Part shown: positions 9,623 to 18,491 of the stretch, piece by piece | How positions within the stretch are numbered: position 1 is the first letter of the stretch | Layout: every line of letters starts with the position of its first letter | DNA from: Bog-756 sp963725395 | GTDB taxonomy: Bacteria > Actinomycetota > Acidimicrobiia > Acidimicrobiales > RAAP-2 | Length of the DNA stretch: 64,000 nt | Direction: 5' to 3' | NCBI GenBank assembly: GCA_963725395.1 | Contig: CAVRYH010000004.1 | Coordinates: 124,001 to 188,000 of the forward strand | Notes under the pieces: model-generated | Told to the model about the DNA's origin: nothing | Databases searched by the model: none | Seen by the model: only the letters and a program-made list of their open reading frames with translations | Made by a program: the position numbers and the translations under genes

Positions 9623-9973
9623 ATGACAATGGGGTCAAACCAGCCCGCCGAAAGCTCGGCTTATTTACTGGCGGGACCACCACCGCCAGCGACGCTGACC
9701 GGTGCAAGCGCGTCGAGCAGTTCGACGCGAGGCGACTATCTCGCCACGGCCCAGATGGCGAACGACATCCTGTCGCTCGGTTCCGAAGACCTTCCGCCGG
9801 CGTCCCAACCGGCGGTTCGTCCGGACCCTCGGCCTGCCGCCAACCCTGAGGAGGCTGTAGGGCCCCGCCCGGTGCCGGAGGCGCCACTTCCGCCACCTCC
9901 ACCTCCGGAACCTCTGTCGCCCGACTTCTTCACCTCGTCGAAGCCGAGAAAGAGGACCTGGCGGGGACGCTAG
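9623..9973 (+). CDS. Possible proline-rich hypothetical protein
   Basis: An open frame of 116 codons rich in Pro, Ser and Ala, with a run of nine prolines interrupted once (EAPLPPPPPPEPL) and a basic end (SSKPRKRTWRGR). Support is weak: no Shine-Dalgarno is visible before the ATG at 9623, codon usage at the start is less GC-biased than in neighbours, and an antisense frame of similar length exists. It may be a spurious frame in the stretch 9462-10003, in which I see nothing else. Confidence 0.3.
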   Translation: MTMGSNQPAESSAYLLAGPPPPATLTGASASSSSTRGDYLATAQMANDILSLGSEDLPPASQPAVRPDPRPAANPEEAVGPRPVPEAPLPPPPPPEPLSPDFFTSSKPRKRTWRGR

Positions 9974-10003
9974 CCAGCGTCCTGCCGCGGGCGGCCCAAC
10001 GGG

Positions 10004-10489
10004 TCAGGCCAGTGGATCCCTCTTCCACATGCCCGACGTGCCTCCTGTCTTCTCCCACAGCATCAACTGCCCGATGCTCATACTCCGATCGGTCGTCTTA
10101 CACATGTCGTAGACGGTCAGCGCAGCGATGGCACATGCAGTCATCGCCTCCATCTCGACCCCTGTTCGATCGATCGCTTCGACCTTCGCCTCCACCTCGA
10201 CGTAATCGTCCCCGATGGTGAAATCGACATGGACCGCCCCAACCAGCAGGGGATGGCACATGGGCACGAGGTCGGCCGTCCGCTTGGCCGCCTGGATACC
10301 CGCCACCCGGGCTGCGGCCAGCACGTCACCCTTGGTAATGGCGTTGTTGGCCACTTTCGCCGTGGTTTCAGGCTTCATCGCCACCTGACAGCGGGCCAAT
10401 GCTCGTCGATGGGTCGCCTCCTTGGGCGAGACGTCCACCATCCGGGTTCCGCCGAAGGGATCGAGGTGACTCAGGCTTCTATCGCTCAT
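10004..10489 (-). CDS. moaC: Cyclic pyranopterin monophosphate synthase MoaC
   Basis: 161 residues, full length for MoaC, which converts the MoaA product to cyclic pyranopterin monophosphate in molybdenum cofactor synthesis in the cytoplasm. Family motifs are clear: MVDVSPKEATHRRALA, AITKGDVLAAARVAGIQAAK, LVPMCHPL, and GVEMEAMTACAIAALTVYDM ending with a Lys-containing SMSIGQLMLWEKTGG. No other moa gene is in the window, so it stands alone here. It is divergent from the zinc-ribbon gene at 10591 with about 100 bases between them. Confidence 0.97.
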   Translation of the reverse strand: MSDRSLSHLDPFGGTRMVDVSPKEATHRRALARCQVAMKPETTAKVANNAITKGDVLAAARVAGIQAAKRTADLVPMCHPLLVGAVHVDFTIGDDYVEVEAKVEAIDRTGVEMEAMTACAIAALTVYDMCKTTDRSMSIGQLMLWEKTGGTSGMWKRDPLA

Positions 10490-10590
10490 ACAGACGAGAG
10501 TCTACGGGACCGAAGGGCATCAGGACGGTATTGGCACTCTCTCAAGTAGACTGCCAATCCGAGGCCGTCAGGGATCGAGAGGAATAACGC

Positions 10591-10995
10591 TTGCCCACCT
10601 ACGAATACCACTGCGACAGCTGCGACCGGAATTTCGACGTCGTGCAGTCCTTCCATGACGATGCCCTCACGGCCTGCCCGACCTGTGGTTCACCGGTGCG
10701 GAAGGTGTTCGGCAACGTGGGGATCGTCTTCAAGGGGAGTGGCTTCTACAAGACGGACAGCCGTTCAGGGACAGCCAAACAGTCGGACGGTGCGGCTGCA
10801 CCGGCGGCCGGCGCCGAGGAAAAGGGTTCGGACTCCGGAGTGAAGTCCGTCTCCGACTCCAACGCCTCATCCTCCGGCACCGACGGGAATTCTACGACGC
10901 CTGCGACGACCCCGACAGCACCTGCCGCTACATCGAAACCGTCGAGCGACGGTGGGAGCGGTAAGGCCCCGAAGTCGGACAAGGCTCCTGCATAG
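10591..10995 (+). CDS. FmdB-family zinc-ribbon protein
   Basis: 134 residues from a TTG start (the sequence MPTYEYHCDSCDRNFDVVQS is the family's invariant start, which fixes the codon). Residues 1-60 form the zinc ribbon with CDSC and CPTC pairs, ending at the typical FKGSGFYKTD. The remaining half is a low-complexity Ser/Ala/Thr/Gly tail without predicted fold. Members of this family are small proteins of unclear role, often named putative regulatory protein FmdB. About 100 bases separate it from the second pilT; co-transcription is possible. Confidence 0.93.
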   Translation: MPTYEYHCDSCDRNFDVVQSFHDDALTACPTCGSPVRKVFGNVGIVFKGSGFYKTDSRSGTAKQSDGAAAPAAGAEEKGSDSGVKSVSDSNASSSGTDGNSTTPATTPTAPAATSKPSSDGGSGKAPKSDKAPA

Positions 10996-11096
10996 GGTGA
11001 TCGAGTCATTGCGGTCGGGCCCGTCGCTCGAGCCGCTCAGCTCCTAGGTGAAAATACCCGTCGCTAAAACGCGCGTGCCCCTCGTACAATGACCTC

Positions 11097-12212
11097 ATGG
11101 ACAGGGGTGACCTGGATCGAATCCTGACGATGCTTGCCGAACTCGATGGCTCCGACCTGCACATCAAGGCCGGTGCGCCGCCGCGAATGCGGGTGGCCGG
11201 CTCATTGCGCACGCTAGACGACGAGCCTTCGTTTACCACTGAGGAGACTCTCGACATCGCCGAGGACATCATGCCTGATTCGGTCCTCGACGTATTCCGC
11301 GCCAAGCACGAAGCTGACTTTGCCTACAGCCTTCATGACATCGGCCGCTTCAGAGTCAACGCCTATTACCAGCGGGGATCGGTGGCGTTAGCCATGCGCC
11401 GCGTGCGCCCCAACGCCTCGACCGTGGCCGAACTGGGACTGCCCGAGGTCGTTACGCGCCTGGCCAACGAGATGCGCGGCCTGGTCCTCGTTACAGGCCC
11501 CACGGGTTCAGGGAAGACGACCACGTTGGCAGCCATGGTCGACCACATCAATCACACCCGATCGTGCCATGTGGTAACGATCGAGGATCCAGTTGAGTAT
11601 CTCCACCAGGACGACCTTGCCGCAATCGACCAGCGGGAGGTCGGCTTCGACACCGACTCGTTCGGCTCGGCCATGCGAGTCGTGTTGCGCCAGGACCCCG
11701 ACGTGATCCTGGTGGGAGAGATGCGGGACACCGAGACCGTCTCCGCCGCACTCACTGCCGCAGAGACAGGCCACCTGGTGATGTCGACGCTCCACACGAT
11801 CAACGCCACCGAAACCATCAACCGGATCGTCGACTTCTTCCCCCCCTTCCAGCAGTCGCAGATCCGGGTGAGTCTCGCTGGTGCGCTGAAGGGAATCATC
11901 TGTCAACGTCTGATTCCGACAGCCGATGGGAAGAGTCGGGTACCCGCCCTCGAACTGCTGGTGGTGAACGGACGGATTCAACAAGCAATCCTCGACCCAC
12001 TCCTCACTGGCGACATCGATGCAATCATCGCTGACGGCGAGTACTACGGAATGCTGACCTTCGACCAGTCGCTGGTGAATCTCATCGCCGACGGGACAAT
12101 CGAGCTCAGCGAGGCCATGGCTACCGCCAGCAACCCTCATGATCTGAAGGTGATGCTGGAGCGCCGGGGCATTCTCGGCACCGGGCAGTTCGCCGCCGCC
12201 GGCGCTCCCTGA
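11097..12212 (+). CDS. pilT: Type IV pilus retraction ATPase PilT (second copy, intact)
   Basis: 371 residues, normal PilT length. N-terminal PAS-like domain (LDRILTMLAELDGSDLHIKA), Walker A GPTGSGKT at 134-141, Asp box, Walker B DPDVILVGEMRD, and the His box (GHLVMSTLHTINA). It drives pilus depolymerisation. The copy at 744-2409 has an extra N-terminal domain and is frame-broken, so this one is the better candidate for a working retraction motor. The gene precedes the pilM-pilN-pilO genes by about 350 bases. The ATG start is supported by alignment of the family N terminus. Confidence 0.96.
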   Translation: MDRGDLDRILTMLAELDGSDLHIKAGAPPRMRVAGSLRTLDDEPSFTTEETLDIAEDIMPDSVLDVFRAKHEADFAYSLHDIGRFRVNAYYQRGSVALAMRRVRPNASTVAELGLPEVVTRLANEMRGLVLVTGPTGSGKTTTLAAMVDHINHTRSCHVVTIEDPVEYLHQDDLAAIDQREVGFDTDSFGSAMRVVLRQDPDVILVGEMRDTETVSAALTAAETGHLVMSTLHTINATETINRIVDFFPPFQQSQIRVSLAGALKGIICQRLIPTADGKSRVPALELLVVNGRIQQAILDPLLTGDIDAIIADGEYYGMLTFDQSLVNLIADGTIELSEAMATASNPHDLKVMLERRGILGTGQFAAAGAP

Positions 12213-12564
12213 CCCTCCTGGCTCCCTGGCGTCGGACACCCGTGTCTGACCGGCAACTCATACTGGCCGCCGTCCTCGCGCCCGGTGGCACCCCCGGTTG
12301 CCGAGCTACGCGCAGAGCGCCTCAAGGTGGTGACAGATCCGTCCGATAGATCTGCGTACGGTCCGGTGCGGTCTTACGACAGCCCGGTAGGAACGTTGAT
12401 CGTTGACTGCGATCACCTAGGGACGGAGAGCCGACTTGAGCATCGTGACGAAGGGACGTGACCACACTCCCGACGCTCGGACTGCAGAAGCAGGCCCCGA
12501 GGCGAACCTTTCCGCTCCGACGTCACTTTCCACCGGACAGCGCGACCCGCAGAGGGGTGTCGTC
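12213..12564. other. Intergenic region between pilT and pilM
   Basis: 352 bases if PilM starts at the ATG 12565. It holds one hairpin just after pilT (GTCGGACA-CCCG-TGTCTGAC, 12231-12250, one G-T pair, no T tract), which may end pilT transcription. An open frame in the pilM phase runs back to a TTG at 12436, but these 43 residues have no family similarity. I see no other feature. Confidence 0.4.
12231..12250 (+). terminator. Possible hairpin terminator after pilT
   Basis: 8-bp stem with one wobble pair and a CCCG loop, 18 bases past the pilT stop. It lacks the T-run of a classical intrinsic terminator, which is common in high-GC actinobacteria. Confidence 0.35.
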
Positions 12565-13863
12565 ATGGAATTGAACCTGAACCTTCGCTCGAAGTTCGTC
12601 GTCGGGCTCGACATTGGTACCAGTGCGGTGCGCGCCGCCGAGTTGGACGTCAGTCACTCGAAGCCCGTGCTTCACACCTACGGTCAGGTCGGGCTCCCTC
12701 CGGGCTCACTGGTTGACGGTGAAATCCGGGACAGTTCATCGGTAACCGAGGCGATCACAAGGCTCTGGAAGAATGGGCAGTTCTCCAGCTCGTCGGTGAT
12801 CGTAGGAATAGCCGGGCTGCGGGCCATCACCCGAGAAATTGATCTCCCCTTCGTCCCCGACAACGAAATAGACAGCGCGGTGCGTTTCCAGTCTGAGGAA
12901 ATCATCCCATTCCCGCCGGAGCAGACCATCCTGTCCTCGCAGGTCCTGGCCGACTACACGTCCCCCGAAGGGGACAAAATGCGGCGGGTACTTGTGGCAG
13001 CTGCCCATGTCGACCTGGTCAACGGGGTCATCGATGTCGTGGAAAAGGCCGGTCTCGTCGTCGAGGGGGTCGACCTCATCTCCTCGGCCCTGGTCCGGGC
13101 GATCGGCGGCCAGGACACGTCCGAGCAGCCGGAGGCAATCGTTTCCATCGGCGCCGGCCTCACAGTCGTCGTCGTTCACCAACAGGGACGACCGCAGTTC
13201 GTGCGCACCATCGGTTCGGGGGGCAACGCCACCACCACCGCGGTGTCTGCGGCACTGGATATTCCCATCTCCGACGCCGAGGCAGTCAAGCGCCGTATTG
13301 GCGACCAGATCGTGCAGTTGCAGACGGCGGAACGAGCCAGCCAAGCCAGCATGAACGAACTTGTGGGGGAAATCCGGAACTCCATCCAATACTTCGCCTC
13401 GCTTCCGGGCAGGCTTCCTGTCTCCCGGATTCTGGTCACCGGAGGCGGCTCCGACCTCTACGGGTTGATCCCACTGCTCGAGACCCAGATCAGGCTGCCC
13501 GTGGTGAGCGTCAGCCCACTGGCCAGAGTGGACACTTCCGGGTTGGACCTGAGTGAGGAGCAGGCCCGTCAGGTGAGCCCGGTCCTGGCCACACCCATCG
13601 GCCTGGCCCTCCCCGAACCCGACAAGGCAGTCAAGAAGTTCAACCTTCTGCCACCTGAAGTGGCCGGTCGGATCAGGATGAAGCGCATCCAGGAGCGGAC
13701 CCTCATGGCGGCCGCCGCTGTCCTCATCCTGCTCGTGGGGTTCGGAGGATGGAAGTTCTACAACGTCCACCAGACGCAGAACAACGTCAATTCTCTCCAG
13801 GCCAACATCGCTTCGCTGAACGCCCAGGTCCCCAAATTTCGATCTGGTGGTGGCGGCCAATGA
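12565..13863 (+). CDS. pilM: PilM fused to the N-terminal part of PilN
   Basis: PilM is the actin-like cytoplasmic ATPase of the T4P alignment complex and binds the PilN N terminus. From ATG 12565 (GAGGGGTG upstream) the product begins MELNLNLRSKFVVGLDIGTS, the family phosphate-1 motif, and shows LPFVPDNEIDSAVRFQSEEI and ILVTGGGSDLYGLIPLL. At about residue 350 PilM ends (PIGLALPEPDKA) and the frame runs straight on into a PilN start: KKFNLLPPEVAGRIRMKR, a transmembrane helix (LMAAAAVLILLVGFGGWKFY) and a coiled coil. So pilM and pilN are one gene. The frame is lost at TTT-CGA (13837-13842); the last seven residues (RSGGGGQ) are out-of-frame sequence. The next frame carries the rest of PilN. 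A TTG at 12436 in frame is the alternative start. Confidence 0.88.
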   Translation: MELNLNLRSKFVVGLDIGTSAVRAAELDVSHSKPVLHTYGQVGLPPGSLVDGEIRDSSSVTEAITRLWKNGQFSSSSVIVGIAGLRAITREIDLPFVPDNEIDSAVRFQSEEIIPFPPEQTILSSQVLADYTSPEGDKMRRVLVAAAHVDLVNGVIDVVEKAGLVVEGVDLISSALVRAIGGQDTSEQPEAIVSIGAGLTVVVVHQQGRPQFVRTIGSGGNATTTAVSAALDIPISDAEAVKRRIGDQIVQLQTAERASQASMNELVGEIRNSIQYFASLPGRLPVSRILVTGGGSDLYGLIPLLETQIRLPVVSVSPLARVDTSGLDLSEEQARQVSPVLATPIGLALPEPDKAVKKFNLLPPEVAGRIRMKRIQERTLMAAAAVLILLVGFGGWKFYNVHQTQNNVNSLQANIASLNAQVPKFRSGGGGQ

Positions 13864-14311
13864 GGCCTACACCGCCGGCGTAAACCGTCGTGCCTCCGTA
13901 CTCAATTCGGCCATCGACTGGCCTCTTGTGTTGGGCAACCTCATCTCGATCACGCCGGCGGGAGCCCAGGTCGAGACGTTCCAAGGCACGACCCAGGCGG
14001 CGCCTACTTCGAGTTCGTCAGCTGCTCCCACTTCGCCGACGTCGGCTGCCACCGCGACGTCGGCCGGCACGGCAAGCGCCTCCAGCCCTACCACGTCGGC
14101 CGCCATCGGGACCGTTGACCTCAACGTGACGGGGCCGGGGCCGAGCCTCTCGATCTCCGAGGCGTGGATCAACGCCATTGCGGGATCGCAGTATTTCGCC
14201 AACCCGGTCCAGGGAGCCACCAAGGTCAATCCTGACACCACGATCTCGTTCCCATTCAACATCTCGATCACCCCCAACGCCAGCCTCGACAAGAATGCGA
14301 GCATCAAATGA
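13841..14311 (+). CDS. pilN: PilN C-terminal part, one base out of frame with PilM-PilN
   Basis: Read one base ahead of the upstream frame, the sequence continues PilN exactly: VPKF-DLVVAANEAYTAGVNRR, then IDWPLVLGNLISITPAGAQV, the motif of the PilN periplasmic domain. A Thr/Ser/Ala-rich linker and a C-terminal segment with DLNVTGPGPSLS follow. Removing one T from TTT at 13837-13839 (or skipping C13840) joins it to the PilM-PilN reading frame. PilN spans the inner membrane and pairs with PilO. A GTG at 13847 could start it independently, but such a product would lack the membrane anchor. Its stop overlaps the pilO ATG (ATGA). Confidence 0.8.
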   Translation, partial: DLVVAANEAYTAGVNRRASVLNSAIDWPLVLGNLISITPAGAQVETFQGTTQAAPTSSSSAAPTSPTSAATATSAGTASASSPTTSAAIGTVDLNVTGPGPSLSISEAWINAIAGSQYFANPVQGATKVNPDTTISFPFNISITPNASLDKNASIK

Positions 14312-15072
14312 GCGACACCGTGAAGGAGTACCGCATACCGTTGATGATCGGCGCCGGAGGTTTGGTGCTGGCCCTCCTCATCTGGGCACTGTTGGTTTCT
14401 CCCCAGAACTCTAAGTTGTCCAGCCTCCAGGCCAAAGAAACTACCCTCCAGACCCAGGCCACCGGATTACAGATCAAGCTCGCCTCATTGAAGACCGAGC
14501 AGCAGAAGCTGTCCAGCAGCTGCGCCGATCTGCAGAAGATCGCGACGCAGATCCCAAGTGTTCAAAGCCCGACCGATATCGATGCTGAAGAATCGTCGTT
14601 CGAGAGCCAGTTCAATGCACTCACGTCGAGCTCGGGCGTCACCCTCACCGAGTTCAGCGGGTTTAGTCCCGCCTCGAGCACGACCTCCACAACCACAGGG
14701 ACGGCAGGAACACCCGCGAGCTCCACTAACGGGGTCGTTCCGGTGCCGACCACTTTGGCGGTCACCGGCAACTATGGCCAGATGACGGCATTCGTCAACG
14801 GTCTCGACCGATTCCCCCGCTTGTTCGTGATCCAGAACTTCGTGCTGGCATTCGGTGCGAATGCCGCCTTGAACGCCCCCAGCAGCTCGTCATCGTCGGG
14901 CTCCTCGGGCTCGTCGACAGAGTCGGCCGGTGCGAGCCCCTTGTGGGTCGGTGGCACACCGACGGCCGCATCCGCCGGCCCTTACAGTCTGGCCATCAAT
15001 GGCTCGATCTACTACACCTCGACCCCGAATGCCCTGGATGCCTGCACCAGGGCGGCAGCGGCGGTGAAGTAA
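14308..15072 (+). CDS. pilO: Type IV pilus alignment protein PilO
   Basis: 254 residues: a short cytoplasmic start, one transmembrane helix (about 11-31, LMIGAGGLVLALLIWALLVS), a coiled coil rich in Leu/Gln (about 35-80), and a periplasmic ferredoxin-like domain (TLAVTGNYGQMTAFVNGLDR, FPRLFVIQNF). Two Ser/Thr-rich loops (about 130-150 and 190-210) are insertions relative to proteobacterial PilO. It overlaps pilN by 4 bases and is the last gene of the pilM-N-O operon. No pilP or pilQ follows, as expected for a cell with one membrane. Confidence 0.88.
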   Translation: MSDTVKEYRIPLMIGAGGLVLALLIWALLVSPQNSKLSSLQAKETTLQTQATGLQIKLASLKTEQQKLSSSCADLQKIATQIPSVQSPTDIDAEESSFESQFNALTSSSGVTLTEFSGFSPASSTTSTTTGTAGTPASSTNGVVPVPTTLAVTGNYGQMTAFVNGLDRFPRLFVIQNFVLAFGANAALNAPSSSSSSGSSGSSTESAGASPLWVGGTPTAASAGPYSLAINGSIYYTSTPNALDACTRAAAAVK

Positions 15073-15194
15073 GCCTTCGGGCACGCAAACCTTCCGATCT
15101 GCCCCACGCCGAACCCCTGAATGCGGGCACAAGGCAATTCACACCACCGTTCGGCCGACGGGCTCTGACCGACCTAACCACCTGACCCGGCGAA

Positions 15195-16589
15195 CTAGAC
15201 GCCGCTGACCTGCATGTCCCCCACGGCCAGCGTCTGGCCGGCGGCGATGCCGGGTAGCCATTCGACGTCGGCGCCGACGGCGACCAGAGACTGCAGCATG
15301 CGCTGCAGGGTGGACGCGACGGTGATCTCCCGCACCGGCTCGGCGAGCTTGCCCCCGCGGACCATCAGGCCCTCGGCCCCCACGGAGAAGTCCCCGCTGA
15401 TCGGGTTCACCCCCGAGTGGACCCCGGTCATCGACTGGACGAACAGACCGTCGCCCACCGCCGCCAGCACCCCGTCCTCGTCATAACCCTCCGGCCCGGG
15501 CGCCAGCGTGAGAGCCCGGCATCCCGGACCGGGCGTGCCCGAGAATCCGCCACGAACCGCCGACCCGGTCGACGACACACCGGCGCGTGAGGCCGAGACG
15601 GTGTCATAGAGGAAGGCGCGCAACACCCCCGCGTCGATCAGGACGTTGCGCCGGCAGGCCAGGCCCTCGGCGTCGTACGTGGCGGCACCGTAGGCACGCG
15701 CATCGGTCGGATCGTCGACCAGGGTCAGCGCGCTCCCCCCGACCAGCTCTCCGATACGGCCGCCGAAGAACGAGCGGCCCTTGGCCACCGCCTCCCCCGA
15801 AAGGGCCGAGGACACCACGGACAAGAGGGTGGTGGCGACCCGTCGGTCGAAGACGACCGTGTGGCGACCCGACGGGCCCTTGGACGCGCCGAGGAGCCGC
15901 ACGGCCCGGAGCACGGCATCGTCGGTCGCCTTGGACGGATCGAGGCCCTCGAAGCCGCGACCCACACTGAACCCACTGCCCGTCTGGCTGGCCTCCCCTT
16001 CACCGGCGATCACCCCGACGGAGATGAACCCCGAGGTCTTTCGGCTGGCGGCACGGATCCCGGTGGTCGACACCAGGGCAACCTCCACGGAACCGTCCCC
16101 GTAGTCGGCGTGGTCGACCTGGCGGATGCGGGGATCGGCGCCACGGGCCTGAGCCTCGAGAGCCAGGGCCAGCTCGACCTTTCTTGTGGTCTGCACCGAG
16201 GCGAGGCCCTCGTCCCACAGGTCGACGGGCTGGGCGGCCACCCCGTCGGGCACCGCCAGCTGGACGTGCTCGTCCGGGGTGGCGAAGGTGGCGTTGTCGC
16301 GGGCCTCGGCCAGGGTCTCCTCCAGGACCGAGGCGTCGAGAGAGCCGGCCCAGGCGAACCCGAGCCGGTGGTCGACCACGACCCGGATGCCGATGCCGGC
16401 CGAGGTGGCGGACGTCAATGACTCGACCTCTCCGCCGTAGGCCCGGATTTCCGTCTCGTCGCCCCGGGCCACGTAGACCTCGACGTCCTCGCCGGTTCGG
16501 GCCCATCCTGCCACCCGGTCGGCCACGTCCAACAGGTCTTCTGTGTCGTCGGACGGGGTGGCGCTCGGCTGATCGAGGGTGGCGCTCAC
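15195..16589 (-). CDS. pmbA: TldE/PmbA-type partner subunit of the TldD protease
   Basis: 464 residues from the GTG at 16589, which overlaps the tldD stop (GTGA). It matches the metalloprotease-like TldE/PmbA family: DLLDVADRVAGWARTGEDVE, GIGIRVVVDHRLGFAWAG, the NPISGDFSVGAEGLMV block and ITVASTLQRMLQSLVAVG. TldE pairs with TldD to form a proteolytic complex that trims unfolded peptides and matures some peptide natural products. The HExxxH zinc motif lies in TldD, not here. Longer open sequence upstream is the shadow of tldD. Confidence 0.95.
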   Translation of the reverse strand: MSATLDQPSATPSDDTEDLLDVADRVAGWARTGEDVEVYVARGDETEIRAYGGEVESLTSATSAGIGIRVVVDHRLGFAWAGSLDASVLEETLAEARDNATFATPDEHVQLAVPDGVAAQPVDLWDEGLASVQTTRKVELALALEAQARGADPRIRQVDHADYGDGSVEVALVSTTGIRAASRKTSGFISVGVIAGEGEASQTGSGFSVGRGFEGLDPSKATDDAVLRAVRLLGASKGPSGRHTVVFDRRVATTLLSVVSSALSGEAVAKGRSFFGGRIGELVGGSALTLVDDPTDARAYGAATYDAEGLACRRNVLIDAGVLRAFLYDTVSASRAGVSSTGSAVRGGFSGTPGPGCRALTLAPGPEGYDEDGVLAAVGDGLFVQSMTGVHSGVNPISGDFSVGAEGLMVRGGKLAEPVREITVASTLQRMLQSLVAVGADVEWLPGIAAGQTLAVGDMQVSGV

Positions 16590-17977
16590 TCGGCCGTCCC
16601 CCCGATAGTGACGCCAGTCAGCCGCATGGTGGCCTGGCCGCACCCGACCGGGACGCTCTGTCCGTCCTTGCCGCAGGTTCCCGGCGTCATCGAGAAGTCG
16701 GTGGCCACCGCGTCGATCCGCTTCAGGATCTCCGGTCCGTTGCCGATCAGGTTGGCGTCCCGCAGCGGTTCGGTGATCTTGCCCCCTTCGATGAGGTAGG
16801 CCTCCGTGGTCCCGAACACGAAGTCGCCGGTGGTGGTGTTGACCTGGCCCCCGCCGAGCTTGGCCACGTAGACGCCCCGCGGGGTCTGCGCCACGATCTC
16901 GTCCGGATTCTCGTTCCCGGGCAGGAGAAAGGTGTTGGTCATCCTCACCATGGGCAGGTGCTGGTAGGTCTGGCGCCGCCCGTTCCCCGACGAGACGCGC
17001 CCCTCCTTGCGGGCCCTCAGGTAGTCCCACAGGTAGTCGGTGAGGATGCCCTGGTCGATGAGCACGTTCCGCTGGGCCGGACGGCCCTCGTCGTCGACGG
17101 CGAACGTCCCCCACTCCGACCCGACGGTGCCGTCGTCGACGAGTGTCACGAGGGGGCTCGCCACCTGCTGGCCGACCATGCCGGTGTAGACCGACGCGTC
17201 CTTGACGATGTGGTCGGCTTCGAGCCCGTGGCCGCACGCCTCATGGAACAGGATGCCGCCACTGCCCCCGGCCAGCACCACCGGCAGCTCGCCCGACGGA
17301 GCGGGGCGTGCCGACAGCTTGGACAGGGCCCGGCCGGCGGCCAACTGGGCCAGCTCCTCGACCGAGATCTCGTCGAACAACTCGAACCCCAACGTGCGTG
17401 CCGCCGACTCGAACCCGGTCTGCAGACCGGTGTCTCCCGTGGCAACACACGAGACCGAGAACCTCGTCCGTGCTTGTTCGTCTCGGGCCAGCAGCCCTTC
17501 GGAGTTGGCGATCAGGACCTGTCGCCGCGAGCCGCCGCAACCGGCCTGGACCTGGGAGATGGCGTCCCCGGTGGCCCGGGCCGCCTCGTCGGCGCGGGTG
17601 AGGAGCTCGAGGGTGTCCCCCTTCGACCCGATGGGCGGAAGCGTCCGATCGCCCTCGTTCCCGGTTCCGGTCCGCAGGGTCGGGACCGCCACCGTGCTGG
17701 TCCCCCCGCCACCGCTGCGGGCCACGGCCGAGGCGGCTTCCGCCGCCCGGAGGAGGCCTGACTCTGAGAGGTCGGCGGTGTGGGCGAACCCGGTCGTCTC
17801 ACCCGAGACCACCCGGATACCAGCCCCGCGTTCCCTGCCGGAGGACAACTCCTCCACCCGCCCGTCGTCGAGGAGGGCGGACGACGTCGAACGGTCCTCG
17901 GCGAACACCTCGGCGAAGTCACCGCCGTGGCGCAGCGCCTCGGACAGCACTCGTTCGAGCACTGGGGAATCGATCAC
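16586..17977 (-). CDS. tldD: TldD zinc metalloprotease
   Basis: 463 residues. The zinc-binding motif HEACGHGLE is at 245-253 (His245, Glu246, His250), and the family blocks FSMTPGTCGKDGQSVPVGCG and GDFVFGTTEAYLIEGGKITE are present. The GTG start at 17977 has a strong GAGGAGG five bases upstream. It forms a two-gene operon with tldE (4-base overlap). Full length and intact. Confidence 0.96.
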   Translation of the reverse strand: MIDSPVLERVLSEALRHGGDFAEVFAEDRSTSSALLDDGRVEELSSGRERGAGIRVVSGETTGFAHTADLSESGLLRAAEAASAVARSGGGGTSTVAVPTLRTGTGNEGDRTLPPIGSKGDTLELLTRADEAARATGDAISQVQAGCGGSRRQVLIANSEGLLARDEQARTRFSVSCVATGDTGLQTGFESAARTLGFELFDEISVEELAQLAAGRALSKLSARPAPSGELPVVLAGGSGGILFHEACGHGLEADHIVKDASVYTGMVGQQVASPLVTLVDDGTVGSEWGTFAVDDEGRPAQRNVLIDQGILTDYLWDYLRARKEGRVSSGNGRRQTYQHLPMVRMTNTFLLPGNENPDEIVAQTPRGVYVAKLGGGQVNTTTGDFVFGTTEAYLIEGGKITEPLRDANLIGNGPEILKRIDAVATDFSMTPGTCGKDGQSVPVGCGQATMRLTGVTIGGTAE

Positions 17978-18046
17978 GTCAGCCTCCTCGCTGGACTGCT
18001 CGGCGCTCGTTGGCCGACGTCTCCATCTGTCACCTATCGTACCGGC

Positions 18047-18424
18047 GTGGCCCCACGCACCGGTCTTTCGGCTCGAATCGAATTGCTGGTGACCGAGGCC
18101 GACACCGCCGAGGCCCTCCGGACGGGCACCGTTCCCGTGCTGGCCACACCCCGGTTGCTATCGCTCTGCGAAGAGGCGTCGTGCAAGGCGATCGAGGGCC
18201 ATCTCCCCAAGTCGTCCACCTCGGTGGCCAAACGGCTGCAGTTCGACCACCTGGTGCCGGTGGGTGTGGGAGGGACCGTGTGGGCGGAAGCCACGCTGGA
18301 CCGTATCGAGGGCCGCCGGCTGGTGTTCACCCTCTCGGTGTCCGAGAGCGCCGGCCTGGTGGCGGCCGGGAAACTGATCCGCGTGATCGTCGACCGGGAC
18401 ACCTTCCTCTCGAACGTCCGTTGA
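18047..18424 (+). CDS. FlK-like hotdog-fold thioesterase
   Basis: 125 residues from GTG 18047 (VAPRTGLSARIELLVTEADT). The family pattern is clear: TVPVLATPRLLSLCEEASCK, then DHLVPVGVGGTVWAEATLDR, FTLSVSESAGLVAAGKLIRV. Such single-domain hotdog thioesterases (fluoroacetyl-CoA thioesterase-like) hydrolyse short acyl-CoAs; the substrate here is unknown. The gene is divergent from tldD and convergent with the AIM24-like gene. The frame is open further upstream but overlaps tldD. Confidence 0.85.
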   Translation: MAPRTGLSARIELLVTEADTAEALRTGTVPVLATPRLLSLCEEASCKAIEGHLPKSSTSVAKRLQFDHLVPVGVGGTVWAEATLDRIEGRRLVFTLSVSESAGLVAAGKLIRVIVDRDTFLSNVR

Positions 18425-18461
18425 GCGCGCCCGCTCGGCTGGCCCACCTACTTCTGCGGGG

Positions 18462-18481
18462 CGCCGGCGGTTCGACCGGCG
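18462..18481 (+). terminator. Hairpin between convergent genes
   Basis: CGCCGG-CGGTTCGA-CCGGCG followed by TTT, 37 bases past the thioesterase stop and just before the stop of the convergent AIM24-like gene. It could serve both strands. Confidence 0.45.
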
Positions 18482-18491
18482 TTTGGTTGCG

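Noticed and set aside
12436..12564. TTG start that would add 43 residues to PilM
   Set aside because: The added part is unlike any PilM; the ATG at 12565 has a ribosome site and gives the family start.
16184..17761. Plus-strand open frame of 525 codons across tldD/tldE
   Set aside because: Arg/Pro-rich composition and no recognisable domain; TldD and TldE on the other strand are unmistakable.
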